A stretch of DNA of 64,000 nt from Bradyrhizobium diazoefficiens (GCF_016599855.1 NZ_CP067041.1:558001-622000); one strand, 5' to 3'. Shown: positions 26,660 through 37,084, counted from the stretch's first letter. The notes: generated from the letters alone by a model not told the origin. A program made the numbers and translations.

Positions 26660-27316
26660 CTACGCTGGCGGTTTGGCTGCCGCGACGGCGCCGTTCCGTC
26701 GGCGATAGATCCACACCGCTACGCCCATCACCATCGCCACAGCGACCACCGTCAAAATCCACATGTGCTTGTAGGGATGTCCGTGGTGCGGCAGCCCGGC
26801 ATATTGGTGCAGGGCCGACACCGCCAGCACGCCGGGCAGCACATGGGCCGGCGCCCAGACCAGTATCGCCGGGATGTTGATCGCGTAAAACTTCGCCGGC
26901 GGCATGCCGAGCGCGCCGGCGGTCACGGGCACGAAGGCGCGGATCGGCGGCACGAAGCGGCCGAAGAACACAGCCCAGCTGCCGAAGCGGTGGAAGAAGG
27001 TTTCGCTCTCCGCGACCACACGCGGATAATTGGTCAGCGGCCAGCTGTTGAGGATCTTGCGCTGCTGCCGGTGCCCGAGCCAATAGGCCGAGCCGTCACC
27101 CAGCACGGCGCCGACGGCTGCCACCAGCAGCACCCATTGCAGCTTCAGGTCCCCGCCCGGGACCAGGGCGCTCAGCGCCAGGATGATCGTCGAGCCCGGA
27201 ACGACTGATCCCACCACCGGGACGGCTTCGAGAAGCGCGGCCAGGAACAGAGTCAGATAGGCCAGCCACGCATGGACTGAGACGAAAGCTATCAGGGGAT
27301 CAAGGAAGGACGTCAC
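26660..27316 (-). CDS. DedA family membrane protein
   Basis: A DedA/SNARE-associated (VTT) protein of about 218 residues with GTG at 27316 (TSFLDPLIAFVSVHAWLAYL). A longer version from TTG at 27364 is possible. The family core is visible: EAVPVVGSVVPGSTIILALS and then RFGSWAVFFGRFVPPIRAFVP, with the key acidic and Arg residues. DedA proteins are polytopic and support lipid-carrier recycling and envelope homeostasis. It is convergent with the citrate synthase gene, whose stop is only four bases away. Confidence 0.85.
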   Translation of the reverse strand: MTSFLDPLIAFVSVHAWLAYLTLFLAALLEAVPVVGSVVPGSTIILALSALVPGGDLKLQWVLLVAAVGAVLGDGSAYWLGHRQQRKILNSWPLTNYPRVVAESETFFHRFGSWAVFFGRFVPPIRAFVPVTAGALGMPPAKFYAINIPAILVWAPAHVLPGVLAVSALHQYAGLPHHGHPYKHMWILTVVAVAMVMGVAVWIYRRRNGAVAAAKPPA

Positions 27317-27613
27317 GTCGTCTCTGTGGTGGACTGGAGCAATTGGGTTCAGACCCTTACACAAGTAAGGAGAGGCGGTGAAAGTGCCATTCGCCTGGGC
27401 AGGCCGCCTATTCGGCGCGAAATTCGGGCGGGATTTGCAGGGCAGCCTTCCAAAAATCGCGTTCCTTGCCTATCTAAATGAAAAGACAACGGAACTTTGA
27501 TTGGGGCGCGGGCTTCTGCCCGCACGTTGTCTCTGATAGGTTCGCAGCCGCACCCAGCCGCAGCCAACGTGCAAATAACTGGTCTCGGGATCGCCCGGGG
27601 CCTCGGAGGATTG

Positions 27614-28612
27614 ATGACGACCGCCGCCCTGTCCAAAGTTGAGGAAGTTTCCGGTATGCCCGACATGAAGGTGTCGGTGCGCCAGGTGTTCGGGATCGAC
27701 AGCGATCTCGAAGTCCCCGCTTATTCCGAAGTCGATCCTCACGTGCCCGAAGTCGATTCCGACTACCGCTTCGACCGTGCCACCACGCTCGCCATTCTCG
27801 CCGGCTTCGCCAAGAACCGCCGCGTGATGGTGACCGGCTATCACGGCACCGGCAAATCCACGCATATCGAGCAGGTCGCGGCGCGCCTGAATTGGCCCTG
27901 CGTGCGCGTCAACCTCGACAGCCACATCAGCCGTATCGACCTCGTCGGCAAGGACTCGATCGTGGTCCGCGACGGCAAGCAGGTCACCGAATTCCGCGAC
28001 GGCATCCTGCCCTGGGCACTTCAGAACAACGTCGCGCTGGTGTTCGACGAATACGACGCCGGCCGCCCGGACGTGATGTTCGTGATCCAGCGCGTGCTGG
28101 AGGTCTCCGGACGCCTGACGCTGCTCGACCAGAACAAGGTGATCAAGCCGCATCCGGCGTTCCGGTTGTTCTCGACGGCCAACACCGTTGGTCTCGGCGA
28201 CACGTCGGGCCTCTATCATGGCACGCAGCAGATCAACCAGGGTCAGATGGACCGCTGGTCAATCGTCACCACGCTGAACTATCTCAGCCACGACGAGGAA
28301 GTGGAGATCGTGCTGGCCAAGGCCAAGCACTATCGCAGCCAGGAAGGCCGCGACATCGTCAACAAGATGGTCCGCCTCGCCGATCTCACCCGCAACGCTT
28401 TCGCCAATGGCGATCTGTCGACGGTGATGAGCCCGCGTACGGTGATCACCTGGGCCGAGAACGCCGACATCTTCGGCGATATCGGTTTCGCCTTCCGCGT
28501 CACCTTCCTCAACAAGTGCGACGAGCTCGAACGTCCGCTGGTCGCCGAATTCTACCAGCGCTGCTTCAACGCCGAGCTGCCGGAATCGGCGGTGAACGTG
28601 GCGCTGAGCTGA
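27614..28612 (+). CDS. cobS: Cobaltochelatase subunit CobS
   Basis: CobS is the AAA+ subunit of the aerobic cobaltochelatase CobNST, which inserts cobalt into hydrogenobyrinic acid a,c-diamide. With ATG at 27614 the product has 332 residues, the normal size. The strong ribosome binding site CGGAGGA lies just upstream. It has Walker [21 protein letters not shown] near residue 83, Walker [17 protein letters not shown] and the sensor [19 protein letters not shown]. No cobalamin riboswitch is evident upstream. Confidence 0.95.
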   Translation: MTTAALSKVEEVSGMPDMKVSVRQVFGIDSDLEVPAYSEVDPHVPEVDSDYRFDRATTLAILAGFAKNRRVMVTGYHGTGKSTHIEQVAARLNWPCVRVNLDSHISRIDLVGKDSIVVRDGKQVTEFRDGILPWALQNNVALVFDEYDAGRPDVMFVIQRVLEVSGRLTLLDQNKVIKPHPAFRLFSTANTVGLGDTSGLYHGTQQINQGQMDRWSIVTTLNYLSHDEEVEIVLAKAKHYRSQEGRDIVNKMVRLADLTRNAFANGDLSTVMSPRTVITWAENADIFGDIGFAFRVTFLNKCDELERPLVAEFYQRCFNAELPESAVNVALS

Positions 28613-28678
28613 AGTTTGAGATGTCTTCGCGGCCCCGTGCGCAATTGCGCACTAGGTCGGGACGACGGATAGGGTGAG
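28613..28678. repeat. Partial repeat with 16-bp palindrome between cobS and cobT
   Basis: A truncated repeat half, CGGCCCC then GTGCGCAATTGCGCAC (28637-28652) then TAGGTCGGGACGACGG, lies in the 66-base gap. It looks like one arm of a family A or C element and would form a hairpin in the cobST message. Confidence 0.6.
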
Positions 28679-30580
28679 ATGACCACCTCCAACTCCAAAT
28701 TCCGCAACACCAAGGAAGCGCCGACCGAGCCGTTCAAGCGCTCGGTGGCGTCCTGCCTCAAGGCGATCGCCAAGACGCCCGAGCTCGATGTCAGCTTCGC
28801 CGCCGAGCGCCCGGGCCTTGCGCCCGGCAAGGCGCGGCTGCCTGAACCCGCGCGGAAAATGACCAAGCGGGATGCGGCGATCGTGCGCGGCCACGCCGAT
28901 TCCATCGCGCTCAAGATCGCCTGTCACGACGCCAAGCTGCACCGCAAGCTGATGCCGGGCAATCCGCAGGCGCGAGGCGTGTTCGAGGCGGTGGAGCAGG
29001 CCCGCGTCGAGGCGATCGGTGCGCGCCGCATGGCGGGCGTTGCCAAGAACCTCACCGCGATGCTCGACGATCACTTCCATCGCGGCAAGTTCGACGAGAT
29101 CACCGACCGCGCCGATGCGCCGCTCGCCGATGCGCTGGCGATGCTGGTGCGCGAGCGCCTGACGGGTCTTGCGCCGCCCACGGCCGCCAAGAAGATGGTC
29201 GATCTCTGGCGCCCCATTCTCGAGGACAAGATCGGCAGGCGGCTCGATCGGCTTGATCATCTGGTCGAGGACCAGACCCGGTTCGGCGATGCCGTGCATG
29301 ATCTGCTGACCGCGCTCGAGCTCGGCGACGAGCGCAGCGCCGACAGCGAGGACGACGAAGACAACGACGAGAACCAGGACGGCGACAACGATCAGTCCGG
29401 CGCCGAAGGCTCGCCCGATTCCGATGCCGCGCAGGAGATGAGCGCCGACCAGGCGCAGGCCTCATCCGAGGAGATGAGCGAGAGCGCGATGGAAAGCGCG
29501 CAGGCCTCGACGTCAGACACGTTCGACGATGGCGAGCTCGGCGACGACGAGACGCCGGGCGAGGCGACGCGTCCGAACGCGCACGGCAAGAACGAGCCGC
29601 GCGGGCCGGAATATCACGCCTTCGCGCCGAAATTCGACGAGGTCATCGCGGCCGAAGATCTCTGCGACCATGACGAGCTGGAGCGGCTGCGCGCCTATCT
29701 CGACAAGCAGCTCGCGCACCTGCAGGGCATCGTCGCCCGCCTCGCCAACCGGCTGCAGCGCCGGCTGATGGCGCAGCAGAACCGCGCCTGGGAGTTCGAC
29801 CTCGAAGAGGGCATTCTGGATCCCGCGCGCCTGTCGCGCGTGGTCACCGATCCCTATCATCCGCTGTCCTTCATGCACGAGAAGGAGGCGACGTTCCGCG
29901 ACACCGTGGTGACGCTGCTGCTCGACAATTCCGGCTCGATGCGCGGCCGCCCGATCACGGTGGCTGCAACCTGCGCCGACATTCTCGCGCGAACGCTGGA
30001 GCGTTGCGGCGTCAAGGTCGAGATTCTGGGCTTCACGACGCGCGCCTGGAAGGGCGGGCAATCGCGCGAGGCGTGGCTTGCCGCCGGCAAGCCGGCCAAT
30101 CCCGGCCGGCTCAATGACCTCCGCCACATCATCTACAAATCCGCCGACGCCCCCTGGCGCCGTGCGCGAAAAAATCTCGGCCTGATGATGCGCGAGGGTC
30201 TCTTGAAAGAGAACATCGACGGCGAGGCGCTCGATTGGGCGCACAAGCGCCTGCTCGGCAGGTCCGAGCAGCGCAAGATCCTGATGATGATCTCGGACGG
30301 TGCGCCGGTCGATGATTCTACGCTGTCGGTCAATCCCGGCAACTATCTCGAGCGCCACCTGCGCCACATCATCGAGGAGATCGAGACCCGCTCGCCGGTC
30401 GAGCTGATCGCGATCGGCATCGGCCATGACGTCACGCGCTACTACCGCCGCGCGGTGACGATCGTGGACGCCGAGGAGCTCGGCGGCGCCATCACCGAAA
30501 AGCTCGCCGAACTCTTCAGCGAGACCAACACGGCACCCACGCAGCCGGCCAGTCGCCCGCGACGCAAACTGCATTCGTGA
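28679..30580 (+). CDS. cobT: Cobaltochelatase subunit CobT
   Basis: CobT forms the ring complex with CobS that powers cobalt insertion by CobN. The 633-residue protein has a helical N-terminal domain and a very acidic linker at about 220-300, rich in Asp, Glu, Asn and Ser. It ends in a C-terminal von Willebrand A domain with the metal site [13 protein letters not shown] near residue 420 and [15 protein letters not shown]. It is read after cobS. Its TGA overlaps the GTG of the next gene by four bases. Confidence 0.95.
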   Translation: MTTSNSKFRNTKEAPTEPFKRSVASCLKAIAKTPELDVSFAAERPGLAPGKARLPEPARKMTKRDAAIVRGHADSIALKIACHDAKLHRKLMPGNPQARGVFEAVEQARVEAIGARRMAGVAKNLTAMLDDHFHRGKFDEITDRADAPLADALAMLVRERLTGLAPPTAAKKMVDLWRPILEDKIGRRLDRLDHLVEDQTRFGDAVHDLLTALELGDERSADSEDDEDNDENQDGDNDQSGAEGSPDSDAAQEMSADQAQASSEEMSESAMESAQASTSDTFDDGELGDDETPGEATRPNAHGKNEPRGPEYHAFAPKFDEVIAAEDLCDHDELERLRAYLDKQLAHLQGIVARLANRLQRRLMAQQNRAWEFDLEEGILDPARLSRVVTDPYHPLSFMHEKEATFRDTVVTLLLDNSGSMRGRPITVAATCADILARTLERCGVKVEILGFTTRAWKGGQSREAWLAAGKPANPGRLNDLRHIIYKSADAPWRRARKNLGLMMREGLLKENIDGEALDWAHKRLLGRSEQRKILMMISDGAPVDDSTLSVNPGNYLERHLRHIIEEIETRSPVELIAIGIGHDVTRYYRRAVTIVDAEELGGAITEKLAELFSETNTAPTQPASRPRRKLHS

Positions 30581-31635
30581 GCGCTCCTTTATCCCGCCGC
30601 TTCTTCCTCGGCCACGCGGCGGCGGGATTTTCCACTCTCGCTCTCTCTCGTCACGCGCAGGCGCAGACGGCACAGATCGAGCACGCCGTCACCGAGCCTG
30701 TGGCCATCGAGGTCAATGCCAGGCCGATCCCCAATTTCGAGCCGCGCGATCGCTCGCGCACGCGCTTCGGCTCGCTCGAATATCGCAGCGGGCTCGTTCT
30801 GACCTCGCCCTATCGCGGCTTCGGCGGCCTCTCCGCCATTCGCGTCGATGAGAAGGGCGAGCGCTTCCTCGCGCTCTCCGACCAGGGCGCCTGGTTCACA
30901 GGCCGCATCCGTTATTCCGGCCGCGCCATGGTCGGGCTCGACGACGTCAAGGCCGCGCCGATGCTCAACGCGGAAGGGCGGCCCATCACCGAGAAGCGCT
31001 ACTGGTACGACACCGAGTCGCTCGCGCGCGACGGCGCCAACGTCTATGTCGGGCTCGAACGCGTCAACCAGATCATGCGCTTCGACTTTTCGAAAGGCGG
31101 GACGCGCGCCCGCGGCGAGGTGATCCCGACGCCGGCGGCGGTGCGCAAGCTGCCGGTCAACAAGGGGCTCGAAGCGCTGGTGTTCGTGCCGAAAGGCAAA
31201 GACCAGAACATGCCGCTTGCGGGCACCTTGATCGCCTTCTCCGAGCGTGGGCTGGATACTGCCGGCAATCTGGTCGCCTTCCTGATCGGCGGCCCGTCGC
31301 CCGGCCAGTTCAGCGTGCGCCGCACTGAAAAGTTCGACATCAGCGATGCCGTGCTGCTGCCCTCCGGCGAGGTGCTGATTCTCGAGCGCAAATTCTCCTT
31401 GTTCTCCGGCATCAACATCCGTATCCGCGCCATCCCGCTGAAGTCGATCGCGCCGGGCGCATTGGTCGATGGTCTCGTGCTGTTCAACGCCGATCTCGGC
31501 CACGAGGTCGACAACATGGAAGGCATCGACGCCCATGTCACCCCAGAGGGCGAGACCGTGCTGACGATGGTGTCGGACGACAATTTCTCGATGCTCCAGC
31601 GCACATTGCTGTTGCAGTTCACGCTGGCGGAGTAG
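30577..31635 (+). CDS. Tat-exported esterase-like / phytase-like protein
   Basis: A 352-residue protein starting at GTG 30577, coupled to cobT by overlap. The N-terminus [19 protein letters not shown] is a twin-arginine signal, with a cut expected after SRHAQAQ. The mature part matches the esterase-like activity of phytase domain ([20 protein letters not shown], then [11 protein letters not shown], then [14 protein letters not shown] [12 protein letters not shown]), a beta-propeller. It should act in the periplasm. Its substrate is unknown. Coupling to cobalamin genes is unexpected and may be mere cotranscription. Confidence 0.82.
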   Translation: MSAPLSRRFFLGHAAAGFSTLALSRHAQAQTAQIEHAVTEPVAIEVNARPIPNFEPRDRSRTRFGSLEYRSGLVLTSPYRGFGGLSAIRVDEKGERFLALSDQGAWFTGRIRYSGRAMVGLDDVKAAPMLNAEGRPITEKRYWYDTESLARDGANVYVGLERVNQIMRFDFSKGGTRARGEVIPTPAAVRKLPVNKGLEALVFVPKGKDQNMPLAGTLIAFSERGLDTAGNLVAFLIGGPSPGQFSVRRTEKFDISDAVLLPSGEVLILERKFSLFSGINIRIRAIPLKSIAPGALVDGLVLFNADLGHEVDNMEGIDAHVTPEGETVLTMVSDDNFSMLQRTLLLQFTLAE

Positions 31636-31744
31636 CCGCATGCATGGCCCGGCAGGCCGCCATGCCGCCCGCGCAACTGGCAATTCGCGATCGGCCCACT
31701 AAACTTCATGCAATCGCTTTAATCCCTCCCATCCGGATCCCCGC

Positions 31745-32857
<1,113 letters not shown>

Positions 32858-32943
32858 CTTCACGCACCCGTAACTCTCCTCACCTTCCGCCCGTCGCAAA
32901 ACTGGCCTAACCTCCGCGATCCGGGGCATCACGGAGGTCCGCC

Positions 32944-33351
32944 ATGCGGTTTGGTGTTCGCAAGACCGCCCATGTGTTCGAGCGTCTGGGCCTCGCGATG
33001 GCAGGCGCCGCCTGCGGGCTGTTCGTCGGCGCCTATGTCGGCTCGGCGTTCGCCTCGCTCACCACGCAGGGCTTTCTGCTCGTGATGATGCTGCTCGGCG
33101 TCATCGGTTTCTATCTCGGCATCGACACGCCGCAGCTGCCCTTCGACGACGCGCACAGCCAGATCGACGCCGCGGAATTCCTGAGCTCCGCCGGCACCCT
33201 CTGCGCCACGCTCGCATCGCTCGCCTCCGTCGCCGTCATCGTGCTCCGGCTCGAGCCGCACGACGCGCTGACCTTGCTGGTGCTGGTGGGGTGGATCGCG
33301 GGAGTAGCGATGCAGATCGTCGCCGGGGCGAAGGCGCGGATGCGGGCGTAA
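32944..33351 (+). CDS. Hypothetical four-span membrane protein
   Basis: A 135-residue protein with four hydrophobic segments at about residues 18-38, 44-64, 80-103 and 110-130. The first two are glycine-rich (AMAGAACGLFVGAYVGSAFA). GGAGG-type ribosome binding sequence (CGGAGGTCC) lies just before ATG 32944. No known domain was recognised. It is isolated between the OYE gene and a repeat. Confidence 0.7.
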   Translation: MRFGVRKTAHVFERLGLAMAGAACGLFVGAYVGSAFASLTTQGFLLVMMLLGVIGFYLGIDTPQLPFDDAHSQIDAAEFLSSAGTLCATLASLASVAVIVLRLEPHDALTLLVLVGWIAGVAMQIVAGAKARMRA

Positions 33352-33395
33352 CGACTGGAGTAATTGAAGAAGAACGATCGTGCGTCGAGCTCGCT

Positions 33396-33552
33396 GCAAC
33401 CTCTCCCGCTTGCGGGGGAGGTCGGCGCGTCCGGGCGATGCGTAGCATCGTCCCGAGCGCCGGGTGGGGGCTCTCTCCTCTTGGGGATTGTCCCGCTGCG
33501 AAGACACCCTCTCCCCAACCCTCCCCCGCAAGCGGGGGAGGGAGCGCACCTC
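33396..33552. repeat. Palindromic repeat, family E copy 1
   Basis: CAACCTCTCCCGCTTGCGGG and AACCCTCCCCCGCAAGCGGG form the arms, with GGCGATGCGTAGCATCGTCC and a GGGTGGGGGCTCTCTCC segment inside. A second copy is at 41055 in inverted orientation. Confidence 0.75.
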
Positions 33553-33582
33553 CCGGGTGGCGATGTCGAAATCCAGAAATTC

Positions 33583-33828
33583 CTAAAACACCACGCCCAC
33601 CCGCGTGCCGCGCTTCCAGGCGATGCGGCAGCGCTTCTTGGTGTTGACGTGGAGGAGCTCGAACCGGTCGGGGATCTTCACCTGGCCGCCGAGATCAACG
33701 CAGGCTCCGCCGGGCGAATAGTCGATCAGCGTGCAGACGATCACCGGCGCGCGCGGGTCGGTGATGATCTTGGCCTGGCGGGACACCAGGCCTGCGGGTT
33801 TCACGCGGGCATGCCGGCGCGGATGCAT
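33583..33828 (-). CDS. Small PilZ-domain protein
   Basis: An 81-residue protein with ATG at 33828 and a strong ribosome binding site GGAGGAG nine bases upstream. It begins MHPRRHARVKPAGLVSRQAK and continues with CTLIDYSPGGACVDLGG, the D/NxSxxG part of the PilZ fold. An exact RxxxR plus DxSxxG pair, as needed for c-di-GMP binding, is only partly kept (RRHAR, then DYSPGG). Binding of c-di-GMP is plausible but unproven. Confidence 0.82.
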   Translation of the reverse strand: MHPRRHARVKPAGLVSRQAKIITDPRAPVIVCTLIDYSPGGACVDLGGQVKIPDRFELLHVNTKKRCRIAWKRGTRVGVVF

Positions 33829-34034
33829 TGGCACTCTCCTCCAATTTCCGCGGCGGCATGATCCGGAAAAGTTTTCCGACAGGATCATGCCCAAACAAGG
33901 CGCGGTGACAGGTTCCAATGATGGAAGAGCATTTGATGCGATCCGGCTAAGGCGGGCGGGAGAATTTTAATGAAAAGTAGCGGCGAATGCGGAAAGCGGA
34001 GGTAGTGGGGTGGGGAAGGCGCTGCCACAACCGC
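33829..34034. other. Intergenic region upstream of the PilZ gene
   Basis: No coding sequence is apparent. At 33856-33890 lies a hairpin, GCATGATCCGGAAAAG and TTTTCCGACAGGATCATGC, of a kind common in Bradyrhizobium. The rest presumably carries the minus-strand promoter of the PilZ gene. Confidence 0.5.
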
Positions 34035-34123
34035 CGTCATTGCGAGCGCAGCGAAGCAATCCAGACTGCTACCCGCGGAAAGACTCTGGATTTGCTTCGT
34101 CGCAAGGGCTCCTCGCAATGACG
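34035..34123. repeat. Palindromic repeat, family D copy 1
   Basis: CGTCATTGCGAGCGCAGCG and GGGCTCCTCGCAATGACG are the outer arms, with AAGCAATCCAGA and TCTGGATTTGCTTCG inside. A second copy is at 60717. Confidence 0.8.
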
Positions 34124-34153
34124 AACTTGGCGCGCGAGCCCCGTTTACCACCA

Positions 34154-35488
34154 TCACCCCGCCACGATCTCTCCCGCCTCCGCCCCCGTCGCCAGCTCCG
34201 CCCCCGGCGCCAGCGGCATCGGCACCGTCACATAATCCTTCGGCAAATTCACCGGCTGATAGTCCGGCTCCACCGCCATCCGCTTCACCACGCTCTCATG
34301 CACATGCGCGCCTTCGGGGATCACGCGCGGTTCGCAATCGGGGATGTAGTGGCCAAGCACCACCTTGCGGTCCGGCCATTCCTTGTACTTCACGTTCTTC
34401 GGCAGATATTCCAACACGCGCCAGGGCAGCGTCATCGAATTGTGCAGGATGCCGGTCTTGCCGGTGTAGGCCGGTTCGACATAGCTGAACGGCGAGTTCT
34501 TGCGCTGAACGCCCCAGGCGAGCTGCTTCACGGTGCTGGGGTTGAAGTGCAGCCCCGCCTTCGTCGCCTCGTCGATCATCCAGATCAGCGGATATTTCGA
34601 CTCCGCGCTCTCGGCCTCCGGATAGCCGCCGCCGACATCGCAATGCACGCCGGCGAACCACACCTGCAGAATGTCCTGCGGCACCTTCTTCTCATCCGGC
34701 ACGTAGCGGTTGCTCCAGTACTCCTGCGGCTCCTCGTACTCTTTCAGGCGGAACATGCAGCGCCGCTCGTCGATCGCGATCGCCTGGCGGAAGATGTTGA
34801 CGCTCGGATTGCGCAGCGTGAAGGCGAGCTCCTCGAGGCTGAACACGAGGAAGAAGACGTCGCGCCGCGGCACGATCACGCTTGCCACCGTGTCCCAGAC
34901 GCCGATGAAGTGGATGGTGGGCCAGCGGGTCGAGGTGATGCGCGCGAACTGCGCGGCAAGGTCGAACTCGTCCTTCGGCAGCGGCCCCTGCTCGTCGACA
35001 TCGATGTTCTTGAGGTCCTCGACGTCGTTGCCGCGCCCGGTGCCGGAATATTGCTTGTAGGCGACGAGGCCCGACCCTGCGAGGTTGGCCTGCTCCGGCG
35101 AAATCAGCCCCACCTTGTGGATCAGCCCCGCCAGCACGCGAACCGTGTAAGCACCGCGCGAAAAACCGAACAGATAGATGCGGTCGCCGGGCGCGTAATG
35201 CTCGATCAGGAAGCAATAGGCTGACAGCACATTGTCGTCGAGCCCGTAGCCGGTGGCGAGCCCCAGCACCAGCTTGACGTTGGCCTTCCACCTGTTCCAG
35301 GTCGACGGCTCCGTCACCGTGCCGACGCCGGGATCGTAAAACACCATCTGCCGCGGACGCGTCCTGTCGGTCTTGCGCAGGCAGCGATAGAGCTTCAGGA
35401 CGTTGGAGATGTTTTCCGAAATCTCGTTGCCGGTGCCGTCGCAGCAGATGACGAGGTTTTTCGGTTCGCTCGTGCCGATATGTTCCAC
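34154..35488 (-). CDS. DUF2235 alpha/beta-hydrolase domain protein
   Basis: A 444-residue protein of the DUF2235 family, which has an alpha/beta-hydrolase fold and includes Tle1-type phospholipases. Visible are LVICCDGTGNEISENISNV near the start, the nucleophile elbow GFSRGAYTVRVLAGLI with Ser110, an Asp in IGVWDTVASV and a late His in CDVGGGYPE context. No signal peptide, vgrG, paar or immunity gene is nearby, so there is no evidence for a secreted effector. The role is therefore open. Confidence 0.85.
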   Translation of the reverse strand: MEHIGTSEPKNLVICCDGTGNEISENISNVLKLYRCLRKTDRTRPRQMVFYDPGVGTVTEPSTWNRWKANVKLVLGLATGYGLDDNVLSAYCFLIEHYAPGDRIYLFGFSRGAYTVRVLAGLIHKVGLISPEQANLAGSGLVAYKQYSGTGRGNDVEDLKNIDVDEQGPLPKDEFDLAAQFARITSTRWPTIHFIGVWDTVASVIVPRRDVFFLVFSLEELAFTLRNPSVNIFRQAIAIDERRCMFRLKEYEEPQEYWSNRYVPDEKKVPQDILQVWFAGVHCDVGGGYPEAESAESKYPLIWMIDEATKAGLHFNPSTVKQLAWGVQRKNSPFSYVEPAYTGKTGILHNSMTLPWRVLEYLPKNVKYKEWPDRKVVLGHYIPDCEPRVIPEGAHVHESVVKRMAVEPDYQPVNLPKDYVTVPMPLAPGAELATGAEAGEIVAG

Positions 35489-35599
35489 GGTGGGCCCCTC
35501 CCGCTGATGCTACCGGGGCGAGTATAGCAAAAAAGCGCGATGGGGAGGAGATGACGGGCGCTGCTGCTTTTTGGCCGTTCAGCCAGACCACAACCCCGC

Positions 35600-35728
35600 C
35601 GTCGTCCTGGCGAACGCCAGGACCCATACCGCGTGATCTATCGATTGCGGACGGTACTAATCCCGAACAGCCAGTCTTCGCCAAACCCCTCCCTGGGGTA
35701 ATGGGTCCTGGCTTTCGCCAGGACGACA
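35600..35728. repeat. Interspersed palindromic repeat, family A copy 3
   Basis: The arms are CGTCGTCCTGGCGAACGCCAGG and CCTGGCTTTCGCCAGGACGAC, with CCATACCGCGTGATC and CCTGGGGTAATGGG inside. It fills most of the 299-base gap between the DUF2235 gene and the small genes at 35788; nothing else is visible there. Confidence 0.85.
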
Positions 35729-35787
35729 ATAGGAGAGACTTGCTGAAGCTTCGGCGGACAAGAGCGGGAGAGGCGAAAGAAGCAGCC

Positions 35788-35919
35788 CTACTTCTTCTTC
35801 CCCTGGCCGATCTCCGGCTGCCAGGCGTCCTTGCGGCTCGGGGCCGCGGCGATCGGCTTGGCTTTGTCCTTCTTCGGCTTCTTGACTTCGCGATTGCTGC
35901 GCTGTTGTCCCTTGGCCAT
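35788..35919 (-). CDS. Nested small lysine-rich protein, 43 residues
   Basis: An internal ATG at 35919 begins MAKGQQRSNREVKKPKKDKA and runs to the same stop as the longer frame. A very good ribosome binding site, AAGAGGAGA, lies about nine bases upstream. Proteins beginning this way are familiar to me as stand-alone small genes in rhizobia. The protein is strongly basic, with no known function. Both the long and short products may be made. Confidence 0.55.
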   Translation of the reverse strand: MAKGQQRSNREVKKPKKDKAKPIAAAPSRKDAWQPEIGQGKKK

Positions 35920-36156
35920 GGCGGCGGTCTCCTCTTGAGATTTGTCTTGAATTTTATCTTGGGGTTTGAGTTCGTCCAGCTCGCCCGATTGCAGCACGCG
36001 TCCGCGCGGCGTGCAGACGCGCACGTCCATGTAGCCGTCGCGCAGCAGCTTTCGCGCCAGCCGCAGCGCCACGGTCGCGTTGCCGCGGCCGTGATTGGTG
36101 CTGCCGTATTCGCCGGTGGCCCAGATCAGATAGGGCACGCGGACCGGCCTAGCCAT
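35788..36156 (-). CDS. Small conserved hypothetical protein with in-frame C-terminal extension
   Basis: A 122-codon frame from ATG 36156 (MARPVRVPYLIWATGEYGST). The first 60 or so residues, with TNHGRGNATVALRLARKLLR and VRVCTPRGRVL, form a compact basic domain of unknown function. A Lys/Gln-rich linker (QDKIQDKSQEET) follows, then a segment that looks like a separate small protein with its own start at 35919. No stop codon divides the two. It overlaps the end of the 32-residue membrane-protein frame by eight bases. Confidence 0.65.
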   Translation of the reverse strand: MARPVRVPYLIWATGEYGSTNHGRGNATVALRLARKLLRDGYMDVRVCTPRGRVLQSGELDELKPQDKIQDKSQEETAAMAKGQQRSNREVKKPKKDKAKPIAAAPSRKDAWQPEIGQGKKK

Positions 36157-36247
36157 GGAACAGGGCCGCCGCACAAACCAGCAGCAGAAGGAAGAGCGGC
36201 ACGACGATAGGCGGAACGATCCATTCCGAGGCGCGAAAAGGCGGCAT
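36149..36247 (-). CDS. Very small membrane protein, 32 residues
   Basis: ATG at 36247 opens a 32-codon frame, MPPFRASEWIVPPIVVPLFL continuing with a hydrophobic LLLVCAAALFHG. AGGAG lies six bases before the ATG. A single membrane span covers about residues 10-30. Its TAG overlaps the start of the next minus-strand gene at 36156, suggesting translational coupling. Function unknown. Confidence 0.6.
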   Translation of the reverse strand: MPPFRASEWIVPPIVVPLFLLLLVCAAALFHG

Positions 36248-36264
36248 CGCATGCTCCTGCGCGA

Positions 36265-36281
36265 GCACGACCGAGTCGTGC
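36265..36281. repeat. Short perfect hairpin
   Basis: GCACGAC-CGA-GTCGTGC is a perfect 7-base stem with a 3-base loop, just upstream of the 32-residue protein. No T-run follows, so an intrinsic terminator is not supported. Confidence 0.4.
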
Positions 36282-36533
36282 TTCAGTGACTGGTTTCTCG
36301 GCGGGAGCGCACGTGACCCTCAGTCACCGCTCGATGCCGTAGCGAAAGTCGCGGTGATGCAGGCGAGCCTACGCCTGCCTTGAGCCGATAGCGAGGACTA
36401 AAACGCGCGCGTTTGCCGCGGCCTCAATGCACGTAATGCGGCGCCGATAGTGCTGGCTATTGCCGTGGGACAAGTGCATGGTCGTCATCGCCGGTGTCGG
36501 TTGGGGCCGCTCTCGCAAGGAAGGCAGGCTTGC

Positions 36534-36791
36534 ATGACCATCCGTTCGCGACGCGAAACCGTCACCTTCCGCCATTCGTTCCGCATCCACGGCATCGATC
36601 GATTGCTGCCCGCGGGCGCATATTCCGTCATCGCCGACGAGGAGACGATCGGGAGCGAGACCTATTCGGCCTGGCGCCGGGTCGGCACGTCGATCATCGT
36701 GCCCGGGGTGCTCGGTTCGGTGGAGATGCACTCGATCCGCGCGCCCGACCTGGCGGACGCAATAGCGTCCGATGCGAGCCTCGCCAAATGA
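36534..36791 (+). CDS. Conserved small hypothetical protein
   Basis: An 85-residue protein starting MTIRSRRETVTFRHSFRIHG with AAGGAAGGCAGG upstream as ribosome binding sequence. It has a beta-strand-rich pattern (RLLPAGAYSVIADEETIGS, then TSIIVPG). No known domain was recognised by name. Its stop overlaps the next start by four bases, so the two are translated together. Confidence 0.7.
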   Translation: MTIRSRRETVTFRHSFRIHGIDRLLPAGAYSVIADEETIGSETYSAWRRVGTSIIVPGVLGSVEMHSIRAPDLADAIASDASLAK

Positions 36792-37084
36792 CTGACCATA
36801 CCGTCGACCTCGACAAGCACCGCGGCATGGCCGCGCAGAAGGCAACCGATTTGCGCCGCACGCTGGCCGAAGTCGAGAGCCATGTCAGGGAGCTGCGCGA
36901 ACGGGAGGCCGATCTCGAGAACCAGCTGCTCACCGTGCCCGCCGCGTCGTGGCCCGATGCGGCGGCGAAAGCGCGCTATTTGCTCAACCTCTACGCCGCG
37001 AGCCTTCCTGCCGAAGACACGCGCCACCGCGCCCTGGTGGCCGCCCTGTTCGACGATTTCGCCAGGCTCAACGCCGAGGGCTGA
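36788..37084 (+). CDS. Small coiled-coil hypothetical protein
   Basis: A 98-residue protein coupled to the preceding gene by ATGA overlap. Residues about 12-50 form a likely coiled coil rich in Glu, Arg and Leu (ATDLRRTLAEVESHVRELRE). The remainder, WPDAAAKARYLLNLYAASLP and onward, is predicted helical. No function is known; a complex with the product of the upstream gene is possible. Confidence 0.68.
   Translation: MTDHTVDLDKHRGMAAQKATDLRRTLAEVESHVRELREREADLENQLLTVPAASWPDAAAKARYLLNLYAASLPAEDTRHRALVAALFDDFARLNAEG

Noticed and set aside
27317..27364. DedA start at TTG 27364
   Set aside because: It adds a polar stretch before the first membrane segment that is not typical of the family; GTG 27316 leads directly into the conserved start, though this is not certain.
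27365..27613. Cobalamin riboswitch upstream of cobS
   Set aside because: No B12-box-like sequence was seen. Only a short inverted repeat GCACGTTG / CAACGTGC (27522 and 27565) is present, with a 35-base loop.
34154..35488. Type VI secretion lipase effector
   Set aside because: DUF2235 includes Tle1 effectors, but no vgrG, PAAR, adaptor or immunity gene is nearby and there is no secretion signal.
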